The notes below the pieces were generated by a model that worked only from the letters and a program-made list of their open reading frames with translations, was not told the DNA's origin and made no database searches. From Chloroflexota bacterium (GTDB lineage: Bacteria > Chloroflexota > Dehalococcoidia > SZUA-161 > SpSt-899), in the NCBI GenBank assembly GCA_018657655.1, contig JABHWQ010000252.1, forward strand, positions 1-6,001: a stretch of 6,001 nt of DNA, read 5' to 3'. Position numbers and translations under genes: made by a program. Positions within the stretch are counted from its first letter, which is position 1, and each line of letters begins with the position of its first letter. This document shows, piece after piece, positions 1 through 4,756 of this stretch.

Positions 1-1719
1 GAAAAATTCGGTACACCGATCTACCTCTTCAATGTCTCCCGGCTGAAGCGGAACTTCCAGGATTACGTCGAACTTGCGGGAAGCCCGGCAAACATCGTCT
101 ATCCCGTTAAAGCCAACCCTTCCCTGGCCGTTCTGCGGCAGATTTGCGAAATGGGAGGAAGCGTCGATTGCGCCGCCGTCAGTGAGATCAGGTTATCCCT
201 TTTGGCCCGATTTCAACCCAGCAACATCCTCAATAACAGCCCGGATCCGGATATGCCTCAGGCGGTAAACCTGCTACAGAAAGGGGCGACGGTCGTTGCC
301 GATTCGGCAGAGATGTTGCGTTCGTTGGAAGCTGTATACACCAGCTCCCCATTCCCGGGCAAGATATTCGTTCGAATAAACCCCAGCATCCCCGCCAGAT
401 ACGAGAAAGAGAAGGATTACCACACAATCACGGCTCACAGTTCAAACACCAACAAATTCGGCATCCCGGCAGAGGACCTGCCCGGAATCCTATCCCGCAC
501 CCGGGTTCCCGTGAGCGGGTTGCACACCCACGTGGGAACCCAGATGGACAACGTGAACGCCTTCGTTCAAATCGTCCGGTCGATGCACGAGATACTGGAT
601 GCTATCCACACCCGAACCGAACATCGGATAGAGGTTCTAGACTTGGGAGGCGGGCTGGGAATCCCTCTGACCCAACCGGACTGTTTCCCATCCATCGCCG
701 AATTGAGGCTGGCGCTCAGGCCCGAATTCAGGGAAGGGATTCGATACCTCGTAGAGCCGGGGCAATCGCTCATCGGTGACGCCATGGGAATTCTCACAAA
801 GGTTTCCGTGCTCAAGAACATCCGGGGTAGGAACTGGGCTATCATGAACGTGGGCAGCGACCAACTCAGCAGGATCACCCTGTTTCAACTCCATCATCAA
901 ATTCTGAATGAGGACCACTCGCATCTGTCAACTGAGGGGCCCGATTCCATCGCCGGACCGTTGTGTTTTTCCGGGGACGTTCTTTTGCCGAACACGACAC
1001 TGGGTGCCATCAAAGCGGGGGATTACCTGTTCATTCAACGTTGTGGAGCATATTGCTATGCCTTCTCGAACCGGTTCAATGGCAGGCACTACCAGGGGAT
1101 GTTAAAAATCTGTGAAGACGGATCTATCGTGCACTGCAATACGCCGGAATCCGATGCGCTGAGCCCCACATTCACCACCTACAATTGGGATATCGATTGC
1201 CCTTCATGGGAAACGCCTGAAACCATCGATTTGAACATCGCCAAGCAACTCAGTAGCCAGTATCTCAAAACCATGAGCACCGAAGAATACTTCGAAATCC
1301 TCGAATTGAAGCGAACCGCCTTCAACACCTACGAGTTCCTGTACGATGTTCATTCGCCTGTGGATTTCGTTTCGGGCACGCTCGCCCTGAGGCTAATGGG
1401 AGATGCCTGTATCACCAGCGCTTTGCACGCGATGGGAAAAGACGAAAAGGATATCCCGGTTTGGACGGATCATATCTGGGTACATCTCAACAGCGCCATC
1501 AACCCGGATCACCCTCTCACCTGCAAGATCATGCTCAGCCCCATAGCATCGGGAAGGACCGCTGCCAGCAAGATCCTGCTCGCCCGATATTCTTTAGAGG
1601 ATGGGAAGATGACAGCCGAGTGTCGGATTAAATTTACCCTGCCGGAAGTACCAACGGACCATCCGGCTGCAATCGCCATCGCTCAAAAGGAGCTAGCTCT
1701 CACAGGAGATAAAGCCTAG
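1..1719 (+). CDS. PLP-dependent amino-acid decarboxylase (LysA-like) with extra C-terminal domain, 5' truncated
   Basis: The frame is open from base 1 and ends at TAG 1717-1719, giving 572 visible residues. The first visible residues (EKFGTPIYLF) match a position about 20-30 residues into LysA proteins, so little is probably missing. The alanine-racemase-type barrel is clear: YPVKAN with the PLP-binding Lys at visible residue 37, HTHVGTQ (His177), LDLGGG (216-218) for the PLP phosphate, EPGQ (252-255), CFSGD (322-326) and GAYCYAFSNRFNG (from 349). Family members decarboxylate meso-diaminopimelate, ornithine, lysine or related amino acids in the cytoplasm. Two motifs depart from diaminopimelate decarboxylase: EPGR is EPGQ and CESGD is CFSGD. 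A different substrate is therefore likely and lysA is not assigned. After the decarboxylase fold (about residue 400) comes an additional 130-residue region of alternating strands (about 425-560), which may be a hotdog/FcoT-like thioesterase domain. That part is a low-confidence inference from pattern only. A strong terminator follows 32 bp downstream, so this is the last gene of its transcript. Confidence 0.85.
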   Translation, partial: EKFGTPIYLFNVSRLKRNFQDYVELAGSPANIVYPVKANPSLAVLRQICEMGGSVDCAAVSEIRLSLLARFQPSNILNNSPDPDMPQAVNLLQKGATVVADSAEMLRSLEAVYTSSPFPGKIFVRINPSIPARYEKEKDYHTITAHSSNTNKFGIPAEDLPGILSRTRVPVSGLHTHVGTQMDNVNAFVQIVRSMHEILDAIHTRTEHRIEVLDLGGGLGIPLTQPDCFPSIAELRLALRPEFREGIRYLVEPGQSLIGDAMGILTKVSVLKNIRGRNWAIMNVGSDQLSRITLFQLHHQILNEDHSHLSTEGPDSIAGPLCFSGDVLLPNTTLGAIKAGDYLFIQRCGAYCYAFSNRFNGRHYQGMLKICEDGSIVHCNTPESDALSPTFTTYNWDIDCPSWETPETIDLNIAKQLSSQYLKTMSTEEYFEILELKRTAFNTYEFLYDVHSPVDFVSGTLALRLMGDACITSALHAMGKDEKDIPVWTDHIWVHLNSAINPDHPLTCKIMLSPIASGRTAASKILLARYSLEDGKMTAECRIKFTLPEVPTDHPAAIAIAQKELALTGDKA

Positions 1720-1750
1720 TTTAATACAACTGACAGGTAGGGAAATACAA

Positions 1751-1799
1751 GAAGCCCTCCAGGTTTTTCTTGGAGGGCTTCACCGTTTTTAGATTTTTT
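1751..1799 (+). terminator. Rho-independent terminator of the decarboxylase gene
   Basis: An 11-bp perfect stem, GAAGCCCTCCA (1751-1761) with TGGAGGGCTTC (1771-1781), encloses a 9-nt loop. It is followed by T-runs at 1786-1790 and 1794-1799. It lies 32 bp after the decarboxylase stop codon and points the same way, so it very probably ends that transcript. Confidence 0.85.
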
Positions 1800-1845
1800 G
1801 GTAGCGGCGGATAGACTCGAACCATCGACCTTGGGATTGTAAGTT
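1799..1845 (-). pseudogene. tRNA-Val(UAC) 3' half, probable attachment-site remnant
   Basis: Read on the minus strand, this stretch gives the anticodon loop CUUACAA (1837-1843, anticodon UAC) and the 3' anticodon strand UCCCA. The variable region follows, then a T arm GAUGG-UUCGAGU-CUAUC with all five pairs (one G-U). The acceptor 3' strand CGCCGCU, discriminator A and encoded CCA (1799-1801) complete the half. The 5' half is absent. Upstream of the loop the stem strand reads UCGAA where UGGGA is needed, and no D arm or acceptor partner is in place. The break at the anticodon loop is the usual crossover zone for tyrosine integrases that target tRNA genes, so this is probably the duplicated 3' end left by an integration event. 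A simply decayed tRNA gene is the alternative. It cannot make a functional tRNA. Confidence 0.6.
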
Positions 1846-1916
1846 CGAGACCATAAAACCAGACTCTAACTTCAAGCCCAGTTCGACGCGGCCATCCTCC
1901 TTTTTCATTATTCTTT

Positions 1917-1937
1917 AACGCCGCTTCCGGCGTTTTT
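1917..1937 (+). terminator. Small Rho-independent terminator
   Basis: A 7-bp stem, AACGCCG (1917-1923) with CGGCGTT (1928-1934), closes the tetraloop CTTC and runs directly into five T residues (1933-1937). No gene of its own precedes it on the plus strand. It may be a backup for the decarboxylase terminator or a leftover of a lost gene between 1846 and 1910. Confidence 0.6.
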
Positions 1938-2062
1938 CGCTATTGTAATCTATCCCCTTCATCTACTCAATCCCTACTGTTGCTGGCGATATCATAATCT
2001 CAGTTTCTGTTCTGGGTCCCCCAACTTTTTCCGTCCATTGCAATCGTAGTTGGATGAGTTAT
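1938..2062. other. Intergenic stretch with no recognisable content
   Basis: Together with 1846-1916 this is the undescribed part of a 343-bp gene-free gap. All three plus-strand frames and the minus strand are broken by stops or give peptides with no recognisable motif. In particular, I see no continuation of the integrase whose remnant lies on the far side of the insertion sequence. Confidence 0.5.
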
Positions 2063-2080
2063 TATTAAACCGGCAATTAA
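2063..2080. repeat. IS630 left terminal inverted repeat (tnp 3' side)
   Basis: The inner 11 bp CCGGCAATTAA (2070-2080) are identical to the inner part of the right-end repeat in opposite orientation. The outer TA is the duplicated target dinucleotide. The repeat lies 9 bp beyond the transposase stop codon. Confidence 0.85.
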
Positions 2081-2089
2081 GCAGGCACA

Positions 2090-3124
2090 TTACGCAGCAT
2101 AGGCGATTTTGGGATGTTGAAAGTACTTGCTGACCCTTCGAGAACATTTCTGGAGCATACGCAAATGCGATATTGCTTTCTTTTTCAGTTGTGAACATGT
2201 TCTGGCTGGTATACCCGAGTGAACCCCGGCTTTGAGACCACAGTTCAGATATTCATCGGGGTTAAGCTCAGGTGAATAAGCCGGCAAGAAAAACACTTCT
2301 ATTTCATTCTTGCGGCTTTCCAGCCACTCCTTGACCGCTTTGCTATGGTGGACTCGAAGATTGTCCAGAATCAGGAAGACTTTTCTACCAGCATCCTTTG
2401 CCAATCGTTTCAGGAATTTGATCAGAGTAGCGGCATTCAGGGCATTCTCATAGACCATGAATCTAGCCTTGCCTTGATTGGGCATGGTTGAAATCAAGCT
2501 GATATGTTCTCGCTTGGCCGGAAGAAGAACTGCGGGGGTTTTGCCTCGCGGTGCATAGCTACGACCATGTTGACTGTCGTTACGAAGCCCGGTTTCATCT
2601 CCCCAATGAATCTCGGCTTTCTCCCTTTTCGCTTTCGCTTCAATCCCCGGATATTCTTCATCCAACCACTTTTGAACAGCTTTTGGATTCTGTTCGTAGG
2701 CACGGCGCAAGGGTTTCTGCGGGGTGTACCCCCATCGCTTCAAGTATTCTCCCACTGTACGAATCGGCATATCGATCGAAAACAACCGTTTCACAAGTTG
2801 CCGAACTGCTCTTCGGGTCCAAAGCGCGAAAGGAAGCTTGAGCTGTTCCGGACACCTGTCTCGGATCGCCTGTCTCACTTCGGCTTCCTGGTCCGAACTC
2901 AATGTCCGCTTCATTCCGTTCTTTCGGCCTCTTTTTTGTATCCGAATAGCTTTGTCTCCACCCTTTCCATAAGCCCTACACCATTTGGCTACCGTACTGA
3001 CATTACCTCCGACAGCTTCCCAAATTGCGCCATGTTTCCAGCCTTTCTTGCGAAGATGGATAGCCTGATTCCTCAGTTGCTGCTGAACCTCTGGGCTATG
3101 CTTTCTGGCATCTACTCTTTCCAT
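2090..3124 (-). CDS. IS630-family transposase
   Basis: This 344-residue protein has the usual IS630 length and order. It begins with an N-terminal helix-turn-helix of Sxx-type regulators (about residues 8-55, with WEAVGGNVSTVAKWCRAYG). A second basic helical DNA-binding region spans about 70-140. The DDE catalytic domain follows: first Asp in IHWGDETGL (D176), second Asp in LILDNLRVHH (D254), and third acidic residue in YSPELNPDEYLN (E291). The enzyme cuts and pastes the element into TA sites. All catalytic residues are present and there is no frameshift, so it is probably active. The ATG at 3122-3124 leaves 38 bp to the right terminal repeat; upstream there is only a weak GGGG ribosome-binding site. 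Confidence 0.93.
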   Translation of the reverse strand: MERVDARKHSPEVQQQLRNQAIHLRKKGWKHGAIWEAVGGNVSTVAKWCRAYGKGGDKAIRIQKRGRKNGMKRTLSSDQEAEVRQAIRDRCPEQLKLPFALWTRRAVRQLVKRLFSIDMPIRTVGEYLKRWGYTPQKPLRRAYEQNPKAVQKWLDEEYPGIEAKAKREKAEIHWGDETGLRNDSQHGRSYAPRGKTPAVLLPAKREHISLISTMPNQGKARFMVYENALNAATLIKFLKRLAKDAGRKVFLILDNLRVHHSKAVKEWLESRKNEIEVFFLPAYSPELNPDEYLNCGLKAGVHSGIPARTCSQLKKKAISHLRMLQKCSRRVSKYFQHPKIAYAA

Positions 3125-3162
3125 AACCCCAGACTAACATATTCACACTCAATAGCCTCTCT

Positions 3163-3180
3163 TTAATTGCCGGGTTGATA
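3163..3180. repeat. IS630 right terminal inverted repeat (tnp 5' side)
   Basis: TTAATTGCCGG (3163-3173) is the exact reverse complement of the left-end core CCGGCAATTAA. The outer TA (3179-3180) is the duplicated target. The integrase remnant begins immediately outside. Confidence 0.85.
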
Positions 3181-3632
3181 ACAATCAGAGAGCCAAAAAC
3201 ACCCAATGCCAGGCGTTTGATATCGATGACCCCATCATTAGCTTTGGAATTACGTGAGCATCAGATAATGCAAGAAGGAATGAGGATAACGATTGGTAAG
3301 GCGCTAGAACACGAGGATTTACTATTTGCCCACGCTGATGGACACCCAATAAACCCGAACAGAGTAGCCCAGGTTTTGCCAAAGTAGCTCGTCGTGCAGG
3401 GTTGAAGCTCCGTTTGCATAATCTAAGGCATAGCCATGCCACGCTGATGCTGAAATCTGGAGTTCATCCAAAGATCGTCTCTGAGCGGCTTGGGCATGCG
3501 ACCGTTGCATTCACGCTTGATACCTATAGCCATGTTGTGCCGGGATTGCAGGAGGCAGCAGCATTGACCTTTGATGAGAACCTTCAAAGCGCTATCACCC
3601 ATAAATCCGAGAACCAGGCTGTTTCAAGGTAG
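3181..3632 (+). pseudogene. Tyrosine recombinase/integrase, C-terminal catalytic remnant with frameshift
   Basis: The remnant carries the second half of a phage-type integrase catalytic domain. It has the beta-hairpin Lys in REPKTPNARR (codon 3196-3198), the HxxR box in LHNLRHSH (His codon 3417, Arg codon 3426), LGHATV (His codon 3495), and the nucleophile Tyr in TLDTYSHV (codon 3525-3527). The N-terminal DNA-binding domains and the first catalytic Arg box are missing, because the frame begins at the edge of the IS630 element. A single-base deletion in the T-run 3374-3377 switches the reading from frame 1 (stop TAG 3385-3387) to frame 3. Restoring one T would give NRVAQVFAKVARRAGL. Such enzymes integrate elements into tRNA genes, and the end of this gene lies about 80 bp from the tRNA-Arg 3' end. 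It is non-functional as it stands. Confidence 0.9.
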
Positions 3633-3633
3633 G

Positions 3634-3655
3634 GATTAGCAAAAGATTAGCAAAA
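3634..3655 (+). repeat. Tandem 11-bp direct repeat between integrase and tRNA-Arg
   Basis: GATTAGCAAAA occurs twice in perfect tandem (3634-3644 and 3645-3655), immediately after the integrase stop codon. Short direct repeats beside an integrase gene and its target tRNA can be arm-type integrase binding sites. Here that role is only an inference from position. Confidence 0.7.
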
Positions 3656-3696
3656 TTGGTTCGGAGACAAAGTGATTTCCGCAGATATTCGCAGAA

Positions 3697-3706
3697 TTGA
3701 AGCTAA
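3697..3706. repeat. Left arm of inverted repeat bracketing tRNA-Arg
   Basis: TTGAAGCTAA at 3697-3706 is the exact reverse complement of TTAGCTTCAA at 3787-3796, on the other side of the tRNA gene. The arms sit 4 bp beyond the encoded CCA end and directly at the 5' end. In a longer precursor RNA they could pair and extend the acceptor stem. The tRNA promoter would, however, start transcription inside the right arm. Confidence 0.6.
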
Positions 3707-3710
3707 AAAG

Positions 3711-3786
3711 TGGTACCCCTGGCGTGACTCGAACACGCGACACGCGGTTTAGGAAACCGCTGCTCTATCCTCTGAGCTACAGGGGC
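3711..3786 (-). tRNA. tRNA-Arg (anticodon CCU)
   Basis: The complete 76-nt cloverleaf on the minus strand has acceptor GCCCCUG pairing with CAGGGGU (G1-U72 wobble), U8-A9, and D arm GCUC/GAGC. The anticodon arm is GCGGU-UUCCUAA-ACCGC (anticodon CCU, decoding AGG). Variable GUGUC, T arm GCGUG-UUCGAGU-CACGC, discriminator A and encoded CCA (3711-3713) follow. It is intact and has its own promoter upstream at 3798-3826. Its 3' end faces the integrase remnant, so it may have been an integration target whose 3' end was restored on insertion. Confidence 0.97.
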
Positions 3787-3796
3787 TTAGCTTCAA
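3787..3796. repeat. Right arm of inverted repeat bracketing tRNA-Arg
   Basis: TTAGCTTCAA directly abuts the first base of the tRNA and is the exact reverse complement of the arm at 3697-3706. It also lies in the promoter-to-gene interval. Confidence 0.6.
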
Positions 3797-3797
3797 A

Positions 3798-3826
3798 ATT
3801 ATACCCTATTTGCCCTCTGAAGTCCA
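3798..3826 (-). promoter_or_regulatory. Sigma-70-type promoter of tRNA-Arg
   Basis: On the minus strand a perfect -10 TATAAT (3798-3803) follows TGGACT (3821-3826, four of six matches to TTGACA) with a 17-bp spacer. The predicted start is near 3790, only a few bases before the tRNA 5' end at 3786. The -35 box lies inside the end of the small ORF 3806-4078. Confidence 0.75.
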
Positions 3827-4078
3827 GATTGGTGACATTTTCGTGAAATTGCCAGAGTCGCTGATTCTGGTATCATCTTCCCATCGAGGGCGTGAATTGA
3901 AACCATCTCTCCTCAGCCGAAACGGATTGACAGTCCGTTCCGGTTTGCGCCGGATCGCCCGAAACGGCACGCATAGCAACATACCGCTTTTGAGTTTGAC
4001 CAGAGCGTTCCGCTTCACCCCTTTGTAGAAAGGGGCTTTGGTGATTACTTCACATGGTTTACCGTGCCAATATCTCAT
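3806..4078 (-). CDS. Small hypothetical protein, second gene of a two-gene unit
   Basis: This 90-residue basic protein is not recognised as a named family. Residues 1-45 look like a genuine compact, strand-rich domain (MRYWHGKPCEVITKAPFYKG, then NALVKLKSG and VPFRAIRRK), possibly an SH3-like small barrel. The remainder is low-hydrophobic and rich in Arg, Asp and Ser. It overlaps a CRISPR-repeat-like sequence (residues 59-69) and the tRNA-Arg -35 box, so the reading frame may originally have ended earlier. The ATG (4076-4078) overlaps the TGA of the upstream frame by four bases (ATGA), which suggests translational coupling. A weak GGAAAG lies about 11 bases before the ATG. There are no signal peptide or membrane segments. 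It could also be a chance frame, but the coupling and composition favour a real gene. Confidence 0.5.
   Translation of the reverse strand: MRYWHGKPCEVITKAPFYKGVKRNALVKLKSGMLLCVPFRAIRRKPERTVNPFRLRRDGFNSRPRWEDDTRISDSGNFTKMSPIWTSEGK
3852..3870. repeat. Short hairpin
   Basis: CCAGAGTC (3852-3859) and GATTCTGG (3863-3870) form an 8-bp stem with one G-T wobble and a 3-nt loop. Neither strand has a following T-run, so it is not a clear terminator. It lies inside the small ORF and just outside the CRISPR-repeat-like sequence. Confidence 0.45.
3872..3903 (+). other. Solitary sequence resembling a type I-C CRISPR repeat
   Basis: The last 13 bases, GCGTGAATTGAAAC with one mismatch, match the GCGTGGATTGAAAC end typical of type I-C repeats. 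The preceding CCC-atcga-GGG sits where those repeats have their stem. Only one copy is visible and no second copy lies 60-75 bp to either side. It is at most a fossil unit, and chance resemblance is possible. Confidence 0.3.
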
Positions 4079-4290
4079 GGTGCTGATCTTTCCATGTACC
4101 GGTATTTGTATTCCTTTTCGTTATCATCACATTGAACCCCACTACCGGATTATTGTGATAGCGTTCGGGTGCACCACGTTAGAAATCGATAAGGAACTAC
4201 CTTTTCAATTTCTTGGTGAGTTTCCCACTCCGGGGAACATTGTTTCAGGTAACTTAATACCTCCTGTTTCCTTGTCTGCCCTTCACTCAT
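4075..4290 (-). pseudogene. Small winged-helix-like protein with in-frame stop, first gene of a two-gene unit
   Basis: From ATG 4288-4290, preceded by an excellent ribosome-binding site, the frame gives 46 residues (MSEGQTRKQEVLSYLKQCSP, then ETHQEIEKVVPYRFLTWCTRTLSQ) before TAA 4150-4152. The same frame then continues open for 24 more codons (SGSGVQCDDNEKEYKYRYME and so on) to a TGA that overlaps the next gene's ATG by four bases. The continuous reading looks like one winged-helix domain: helices, a recognition helix ending near TLSQ, then a wing with a charged strand. The ATGA coupling also only makes sense for the full-length frame. The TAA is therefore probably a nonsense mutation, sequencing error or recoding site. 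A genuine 46-residue protein is the alternative. No family is assigned. Confidence 0.5.
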
Positions 4291-4297
4291 ACCGTGT

Positions 4298-4305
4298 TCC
4301 TCCTC
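4298..4305 (-). promoter_or_regulatory. Strong ribosome-binding site of the small winged-helix-like gene
   Basis: GAGGAGGA on the minus strand lies 7 bases before ATG 4290. It is the best Shine-Dalgarno match in the central region and supports that ATG as a real start. Confidence 0.65.
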
Positions 4306-4319
4306 AATGTAATACTCCC

Positions 4320-4347
4320 ATTCTAGCTACCGGCCACGATCGTTCAA
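4320..4347 (-). promoter_or_regulatory. Candidate promoter of the small two-gene unit
   Basis: On the minus strand TTGAAC (4342-4347, four of six) and TAGAAT (4320-4325, five of six) are separated by 16 bp. The predicted start near 4313 leaves a short leader carrying the ribosome-binding site at 4298-4305. Confidence 0.45.
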
Positions 4348-4390
4348 TATAAATACTCATACCTGTCCAAAATAGATTTTAGGCCGAGCA

Positions 4391-4411
4391 TTTGAGGAGA
4401 GACTCCTCGAA
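4391..4411. repeat. Perfect-core hairpin upstream of transposase remnant
   Basis: TTTGAGGAG (4391-4399) and CTCCTCGAA (4403-4411) make a 9-bp stem with one T-G wobble around a 3-nt loop AGA. No T-run follows on either strand, so a terminator is unlikely. It lies just outside the recognisable transposase remnant. Confidence 0.5.
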
Positions 4412-4423
4412 GTAGTAAGGTGA

Positions 4424-4756
4424 AAGCCGGGGTGTCCCCATTTTGGAGTTTGCACCTATTTCAAAAGAGGTCGGGCGATGATTAGGTTGAGGAACGAGGA
4501 ATTAAGAGAAAAGCCGGAAGCACGGTATGCCAGTGAAGAGAGGCAAGCGATCTACAGGAAACGGAAAGAAAAGGTTGAACTACCGTTTGGCCATATCAAA
4601 AGGAATCTTAACGGTGGAGCGTTTCTTGTCAGAGGACTGTCGGCGGTCAAGGCTGAATTCTCGATTCTGGCCAGTTGTTCTAGTATTGCCAGAATGATCA
4701 CACCAACGGGGGGCGTATCCGGTTTAATTAATCGGCTAGCAGCTTTGAACACATAA
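4424..4756 (+). pseudogene. IS1182-like DDE transposase, C-terminal remnant
   Basis: Codons 4424-4756 give about 110 residues typical of the end of IS1182-type transposases. There is a Cys motif CPHFGVCT followed by KRGRAMIRLRNEEL, then the conserved end of the catalytic domain, RKEKVELPFGHIKRNL (the final Glu of the DDE triad is in VELPFGHIK) and FLVRGLSAVKAEFSILASC. Similarity begins before the first ATG of the frame (4478), directly after a TGA at 4421-4423. The real gene therefore started further upstream and its first 70-80% is gone. The ATG at 4478 should not be taken as a true start. The fragment cannot transpose. No terminal inverted repeat was recognised on its right side. Confidence 0.8.

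Larger units (their letters stand above)
2063..3180 (-). mobile_element. Complete IS630-family insertion sequence with TA target duplication
   Basis: The ends are imperfect 18-bp inverted repeats including the target TA. The left end is TATTAAACCGGCAATTAA (2063-2080). The right end, read on the minus strand, is TATCAACCCGGCAATTAA (3163-3180), with 16 of 18 identical. TA at 2063-2064 and 3179-3180 fits the TA duplication made by the IS630/Tc1/mariner superfamily, so the element proper is about 2065-3178 (1114 bp). The only gene inside is the transposase, which fills nearly all of it. Intact ends and an intact ORF suggest recent arrival. Its right end abuts the broken integrase gene. Confidence 0.85.

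Noticed and set aside
151..1719. Decarboxylase starting at ATG 151
   Set aside because: The same frame is open to base 1 and upstream codons encode the essential PLP-lysine motif YPVKAN, so the true start lies left of the window.
1919..1925. AGCGGCG on the minus strand, a perfect partner for the tRNA-Val acceptor 3' strand, hinting at a full or intron-containing tRNA
   Set aside because: It lies inside the small terminator stem, 127 nt from the CCA end. No D arm follows it and there is no matching anticodon 5' strand, so the match is probably coincidental.
2504..3166. Long plus-strand open frame of 220 codons
   Set aside because: It is antisense to the intact IS630 transposase, whose DDE motifs are clear, and has no start context of its own.
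3872..3940. A CRISPR array
   Set aside because: Only one repeat-like unit is visible. Neither the downstream sequence ending CCCGAAAC near 3963 nor the upstream CGTGAAATTG at 3843 matches it well enough or at a regular spacing.
4038..4352. Plus-strand open frame of 104 codons
   Set aside because: It is antisense to the small two-gene unit, which has a strong ribosome-binding site and ATGA junction. The plus-strand peptide shows no recognisable motif.
4478..4756. Intact small gene starting at ATG 4478
   Set aside because: Transposase-like sequence continues in frame upstream to 4424, so this is the tail of a truncated gene and not a complete one.
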